A DNA stretch of 21,233 nucleotides from Chara braunii. Lineage: Eukaryota > Streptophyta > Charophyceae > Charales > Characeae. The DNA lies in the NCBI GenBank assembly GCA_003427395.1, contig BFEA01000210.1, positions 1,382,491 to 1,403,723 on the forward strand, in the 5' to 3' direction. Within the stretch, counting starts at the first letter, position 1. Every line of letters starts with the position of its first letter. Under the pieces are notes generated by a model. It was not told the origin of the DNA, did no database searches, and worked only from the letters and a program-made list of their open reading frames with translations. The position numbers and the translations under genes are program-made. Positions 17,590 to 21,233 of the stretch are shown in pieces.

Positions 17590-17665
17590 CCCCGTGGCTG
17601 AATGGTATAGTACGCACATGAAACTGTTTGTGTAAACTGAACATGAGTTTGGACCCTAATGACTT
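17590..17665 (+). other. tRNA-like sequence with A and B boxes
   Basis: TGGCTGAATGGT fits a tRNA A box and GAGTTTGGACCC resembles a B box about 50 bases later. GCTG and TAGT could pair as a D stem. The anticodon arm is weak and no acceptor stem partner is visible, so this is at best a tRNA pseudogene or SINE head. Confidence 0.25.
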
Positions 17666-17784
17666 CAGGTGAACGTAATAAAATCAGGGGATACCCCCTT
17701 TGGAAATTGGAAAAACACGGGTCTACCAAACAAACAGTGTTTGAAATTGTGGCAGACTCGATGCTCAATTCCAAAACCTCGATT

Positions 17785-17819
17785 TTTATTTATTTATTTA
17801 TTTATTTATTTATTTTTTT
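17785..17819. repeat. (TTTA)n microsatellite with T run
   Basis: Seven or so TTTA units followed by a T run, just before dispersed repeat copy B. On the minus strand this is an A-rich start, so it could be the poly(A) end of a minus-strand retroposon. Confidence 0.9.
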
Positions 17820-17849
17820 GCCGTAAAACAGTATGGCCCTGGCTCCATT

Positions 17850-18045
17850 TCCATTCTGGGGAGCATCAGTCCGGTTCCTCTTCCACCGGCAAGTCAAAAT
17901 AAAATATTACATCATGAAACACACTCACGCTTCCTTCTGTCCGGCCGAAGGAACCCTGACCAGCATTGATTACTCCCGCATCGTGGAGGATTGACTGTCA
18001 GCTTGCCTCTCAGGTCCACTGCATGAACCTGTCAGATAAATAATA
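17850..18045 (+). repeat. Dispersed repeat, copy B
   Basis: TCTGGGGAGCATCAGTCC and ACCGGCAAGTCA, then ACACACTCAC, CATTGATTACTCC and GCATGAACC, align in the same order with copy A at 4885-5095. Both copies follow a T-rich or A-rich stretch. Similarity is partial with gaps; function unknown. Confidence 0.6.
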
Positions 18046-18491
18046 AAGAGCAAGAAAGGTAAGAGAAGCTACGGAAGATGCAATCTCGGAATTTGCCTTT
18101 CGATATTATGTGACCTGTGATGGATCTTGTCCTTCTGCTGGCTAAGATCTCTGCCTTCTCCACCCTGCTTCTGAGTTGTGCCAGTCTTTCCATCGTGTGT
18201 GAAAGTCATTTATCTCTGCCTTCCAAAACCTCTACTATCAGTCCAAAAATGTCAAAACGCAACACAAGAGGTACCATAATACCCATTATTATATGATTAT
18301 AGAGCATCCAAAATAACAATCAAAATTGGATACAGCACTTTCAGTGAAATTTGACAAACATTCAGTAAAAATTGAGCCCCCCGGTTAACCACGAGTGCCT
18401 CCTGTGGCGGTGCTTGACATTGATAGCTAGGTGAACTGTGATGTCCTTAGGTACATTCCACTGTATTATCTGTGCATAAACCCTCCAGGGG

Positions 18492-18580
18492 CTCTGAGGA
18501 AAAGTGCGGTTCTGAGGAAAAGTGCGGCTCTGAGGAAAAGTGCGGCTCTGAGGAAAAGTACGGCTCTGAGGAAAAGTGCA
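18492..18580. repeat. 18-bp minisatellite, five units
   Basis: Units CTCTGAGGAAAAGTGCGG start at 18492, 18510, 18528, 18546 and 18564 with one or two substitutions each; the last is incomplete. On the minus strand the units translate to FPQSRT five times inside a 117-codon open frame (18362-18715), but nothing else supports that frame as a gene. Confidence 0.95.
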
Positions 18581-19065
18581 AAACTGTGAATAAAAAACGT
18601 AAGAAAGTTCTCTAAGTTGTAATTTTAGCACAATAGAAACTTCAGTTGCAAACTGAGTTTTCCCTGTGTACTTACGTTGGCATAAAAGGGCTGTCCTTTT
18701 GGACCTGGACCGCAAGACCTCTGTTCATTGCGGGCCAGGCCGCATGTAGTCCATTTGAATTCCAACTGGACCACATACAATACTAGGGGCATCTTTATGC
18801 GTGGCGCGTTCGAATGTGGCATGCATTTGCTCTCACCTGCCTCCTCCTCCGCCTCCTCCTTGTCTCATCTGCGTCGTCATCCTCCTCCTTCCTTGTGTTC
18901 TTACCACGCTGTGTGTTGTGTGTCCTCATGCACGTGAGTCCATACCTGTGTGCACACATCCGTTCACCACCCACACATGGCCTTTTTAGCGGTGTCTCCT
19001 TTTCACATGCACTGACCTCATTGGTAGTTACAACCATCACATTTTCATTGCGGCTTTGCCCTCAG

Positions 19066-19171
19066 CAAGAATGGATATTAGCTGCTGCGTGCCTGAGGTG
19101 GGCACTGCTTACTATCTTTCTTAGTATGTGTGCAAGCACTGTAGATGTCACAAGTGACAGTCCAGTTTCAG
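19066..19171 (+). CDS. Candidate small exon
   Basis: Acceptor GGCTTTGCCCTCAG|CAAG and donor TTTCAG|GTAACT bound 106 bp that are open in one frame: QEWILAAACLRWALLTIFLS, then MCASTVDVTSDSPVS, with one base left over. The first half is a hydrophobic, helix-like stretch. The leftover base fits the acceptor at 19295. It may be part of the gene at 14583-17350 if an intermediate exon was missed, or a separate gene. The family is not recognised. Confidence 0.35.
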
Positions 19172-19295
19172 GTAACTTCCGGTATTGAGCTGAATTCGCC
19201 GAAATAATCAGTAAAACGTTTTTTTTTTTGGCCGGGGGGTGGACGGAAGGGGGTTTCCTCCGTGTGCAATTTATTTGCCTCTGAGGTGGTTGCAG

Positions 19296-19381
19296 TCGAA
19301 CAGCCCGAAAGAGAAGATTGTGAATTCCAGGAGGCTGCAGTAGTGTTGCAAACATCACCGAATAATACGGCGAATATATAA
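19296..19381 (+). CDS. Candidate terminal exon with stop
   Basis: After GGTTGCAG (ending 19295) two bases complete the codon left by the previous exon, then 27 codons read EQPEREDCEFQEAAVVLQTS and PNNTANI to a TAA at 19379-19381. The acidic C-terminus and the phase match support it weakly; the acceptor has only a modest pyrimidine tract. Further exons beyond 19381 (for example the open stretch 19508-19700) cannot be excluded. Confidence 0.25.
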
Positions 19382-20681
19382 AGTGGTGGGTGGCACCTTG
19401 CCCTCAAAATGAACTTGCATCGTGCTGAGGCTGCAGAGGAACAAGGTGAAAAATGTGTGAATCAGAGAGCAGATGGGAAACGAAGGAGTACTCGCCGCTG
19501 AATTTGCATGAGAAACAAGGAGTGCAAGAAAATCATAGGTGCAAAGCTTCAAACTGAGATGAAGAGAATCACCGCACGTTATAGGCAGGATGAGATAAAC
19601 ATGGATCTTTCTGATTCAACTCATCAAACAATATTGTCTGAAAGGGAGTACTTGGAAGCCCCTCTTCCCAATCAAAGTTTTCAGCTGCTGCAAACTGGAA
19701 CACTTTTTGGCTTTGCTTTCTCATTGATACCGTATGTTTCACGTGCCTCTTCTTGTACATAGTGTGTCTGCAAATGTTTGTGCGTCTCCGTGTATGCACG
19801 GGCCTGGGCTTGTTCCTGCATCTGCCAATGCCTGTGCTTGTCCCTGTGACTTTGTGTTGTTCCTATCATTGTGGCTTCACCTGTGCTGTGCCTGTTCCGT
19901 TTTTGTCTGTTGCGAGAAGAGACGGTTACGGCTTTGCGCCAGATTGATGGTGCTCCGTGGCGGGATGTCATGCTGGCACTATGGCTGGCGGCTTTACGCA
20001 CAGTGAGCCGGGTATGCTACTCGTTTCTTGCTCAATAGTGGATCCTGAGTTCTTAATTCCTTATGTCATTTGACTCGTTTCCTTCCCGCCTTTTCCTCCA
20101 CTTTCCCCTTTCGGTCCAATTCCCTTCCCTGCTTCGGTACCCCTACTTCCCTTCCCCTACCCCTCTTTTCTTTCTCTTTCTTTTTCCTTTTTTTTTTTTT
20201 TAATTCCTTTTACTTCTCGTTTCCTTCCCTTTTCCTTTTCAAAAAGGTCACCCTTCAACTGTCTGTCTCCACGTAATTCACAATTAGTTCGAGTGCATCT
20301 GGACTACAACTTGGGTCTGTATTTCAGCGGTCCATGGGTGTACCAACTGAGCGAGGCCCATTGGAACCCTCCATCCCCTTTCCCTCTCCCCCCCCTTCTC
20401 TTCTCTGCCCTTCCTCCTTACTTCCCTGGTGCTTTTCCCTTCCCCTGCCCTTGCCCCCCCTTTCCTGGTCATTCTTTTTGCGAAGTCTGCTCTGCCAAGC
20501 CTGCACCGTAGAAAACACAATTCATCTGATGGTGCAAAGTCTTCAGGGTTTAAACTTTAAGCAGTTACATAAAGTGAGGAAATATCACTTTGCTGCTTTG
20601 CATCTGTATCGACCGGTAAATAGGAGGGGGGCAAATGATTCTTCAACCCGTATAAGCAGCATGTGGCCTTGTCAACCTTGT
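19382..20681. other. Unassigned stretch, pyrimidine-rich
   Basis: A frame at 19508-19762 has a protein-like start (ECKKIIGAKLQTEMKRI) but no clear splice sites. 20081-20245 and 20366-20480 are C/T-rich on the plus strand, giving meaningless Pro/Ser/Leu-rich frames. No RNA gene seen. Confidence 0.4.
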
Positions 20682-21158
20682 TGGGACTGAACAAAGGTGT
20701 CCCAGAGTCCCAGTGGTCCCAGTTCCACGGAAGTAACTGATTCAGCAGGCCCAGTGGCTGAAGTGCCGATTTTAGGTCCTGTAGGTCGGTAGGGTCCGGT
20801 AGGCCGGAGAGTCGTAGGTCCTTAGAAGTCCAGCCGCCCAGTGCTCGACAAGATAAGTCCAAAGTTCCAAGGTCCAAATTTGCAGCGGGATCCTGGGAAA
20901 GTCTGGTAAGTTCCGGAACTGGCAAAAGTGCAGCCGGGAGGCCGCGGTGACCGGTACCAGTCTGAAGCCGATAGAAACGTCAATTCAGCTGATATTTATA
21001 GAGCTACAGTGCTTTGAGGACTTCACTTGTCAATTTGTGTTTTGCGGAAGATCTGCTGGACGCTTGTGCTAGTGGGCAGGTAGACGGTCGGGGAGATCAA
21101 GGAGGGGGAAGGCGCCTGTACACCACAGTCATAGATAGGGTAGCAGGAGTGAGCGAGG

Positions 21159-21160
<2 letters not shown>
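20682..21160 (+). repeat. Second LTR-like copy, diverged
   Basis: It begins TGGGACTGAAC and shows collinear similarity with the chromovirus 3' LTR: TGTAGGTCGGTAGG, CCGGTAGG, CGACAAGA-AAGTCCA, GGCCGCGG, GACCGGTAC, GTCTGAAGC and GCTACAGTGC. A TATA-like TATTTATAGAG at about 20993 sits just before GCTACAGTGC; the corresponding place in the 3' LTR reads ATGTTTAGCTG. No polyprotein precedes it, so it is a solo LTR or the 5' LTR of an element running off the window. Confidence 0.6.
20993..21003 (+). promoter_or_regulatory. TATA-like box in second LTR
   Basis: TATTTATAGAG lies in the region of the LTR where an RNA polymerase II core promoter is expected, immediately upstream of a stretch conserved with the other LTR. 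Inferred from position and sequence only. Confidence 0.3.

Positions 21161-21161
<1 letters not shown>

Positions 21162-21233
<72 letters not shown>
21162..21233. repeat. (CT)n microsatellite at window end
   Basis: Pure CT repeats from 21162 to the last base. The real length is unknown because the window ends inside it. Confidence 0.99.

Larger units (their letters stand above)
17351..19065. other. Intron or intergenic stretch
   Basis: No convincing exon found between the donor at 17351 and the acceptor at 19065. It contains the tRNA-like sequence, ATTT repeat, dispersed repeat copy B and 18-bp minisatellite listed separately, and a C/T-rich run at about 18830-18900. Confidence 0.4.

Noticed and set aside
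17175-17774. 199-codon minus-strand frame
   Set aside because: Shadow of candidate exon 2; the plus strand has matching splice sites and phase.
20557-20925. 122-codon minus-strand frame
   Set aside because: Runs across the LTR-like copy, which explains the sequence; no domain.
1-21233. CRISPR arrays, bacterial operons, defence systems or retrons
   Set aside because: The repeats are microsatellites, minisatellites or transposons, the only RT is a Ty3/gypsy relic, and the sequence has eukaryotic gene structure.
13610-21233. LTR at 13610 and LTR-like copy at 20682 as the two ends of one element
   Set aside because: Too diverged from each other, the interior between them holds candidate host exons and U6, and pol lies upstream of the first copy, not between them.

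Overview
This window looks like nuclear DNA of a large, repeat-rich eukaryote, most likely from the green plant/streptophyte lineage. The reasons are a Ty3/gypsy chromovirus with a C-terminal chromodomain, a plant-type U6 snRNA sequence, GT-AG exon/intron structure, long introns and many dinucleotide microsatellites. A charophyte alga such as Chara is my best guess, from general feel only. Nothing points to a bacterium or phage: there are no operons, Shine-Dalgarno spacing or CRISPR. Both ends of the window lie inside microsatellites, (AG)n at the left and (CT)n at the right, so this may be a whole contig that stopped at simple repeats.

Layout. 1-740: composite satellite with embedded GA, GT and CA tracts. 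840-1292: GC-rich 218-bp tandem duplication. 1293-5900: mostly unassigned, A/T-run-rich DNA with a few dispersed repeats. 6100-6850: cluster of tRNA-derived SINE-like sequence in both orientations, including a nearly perfect 88-bp palindrome. 6978-7023: Z-DNA-type alternating tract. 7194-7658: possible RGG-rich exon, overlapped by a possible TTAA-flanked inverted-repeat element (7599-8667). 8797-14180: decayed Ty3/gypsy chromovirus (gag zinc-knuckle remnant, protease, RT, RNase H, integrase, chromodomain, 3' LTR). Its protease is split by an 820-bp insertion that carries a 112-bp tandem repeat and has an A-rich end and a 6-bp target-site duplication.

14583-17350: two candidate exons of an unrecognised protein-coding gene, joined in phase by a 1.9-kb intron full of microsatellites. 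That intron holds an antisense U6 snRNA copy (16412-16510, minus strand) whose ACAGAGA-equivalent box is altered. 17351-19065: intron or intergenic DNA with a tRNA-like sequence, an ATTT repeat, a second copy of a dispersed repeat and an 18-bp minisatellite. 19066-19381: two further small phase-compatible candidate exons. 19382-20681: pyrimidine-rich DNA. 20682-21160: a second diverged LTR-like copy, then (CT)n to the end.

How parts relate: the chromovirus genes would once have formed one gag-pol polyprotein, but many stops and frameshifts, plus loss of two RT catalytic aspartates, make this copy incapable of autonomous movement. The only candidate host gene is downstream of it on the same strand. 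I found no convincing novel multi-gene system. The items most worth checking are the U6 copy inside the intron, the nested insertion in the protease, the TTAA inverted-repeat pair, the SINE palindrome and the unidentified spliced gene.
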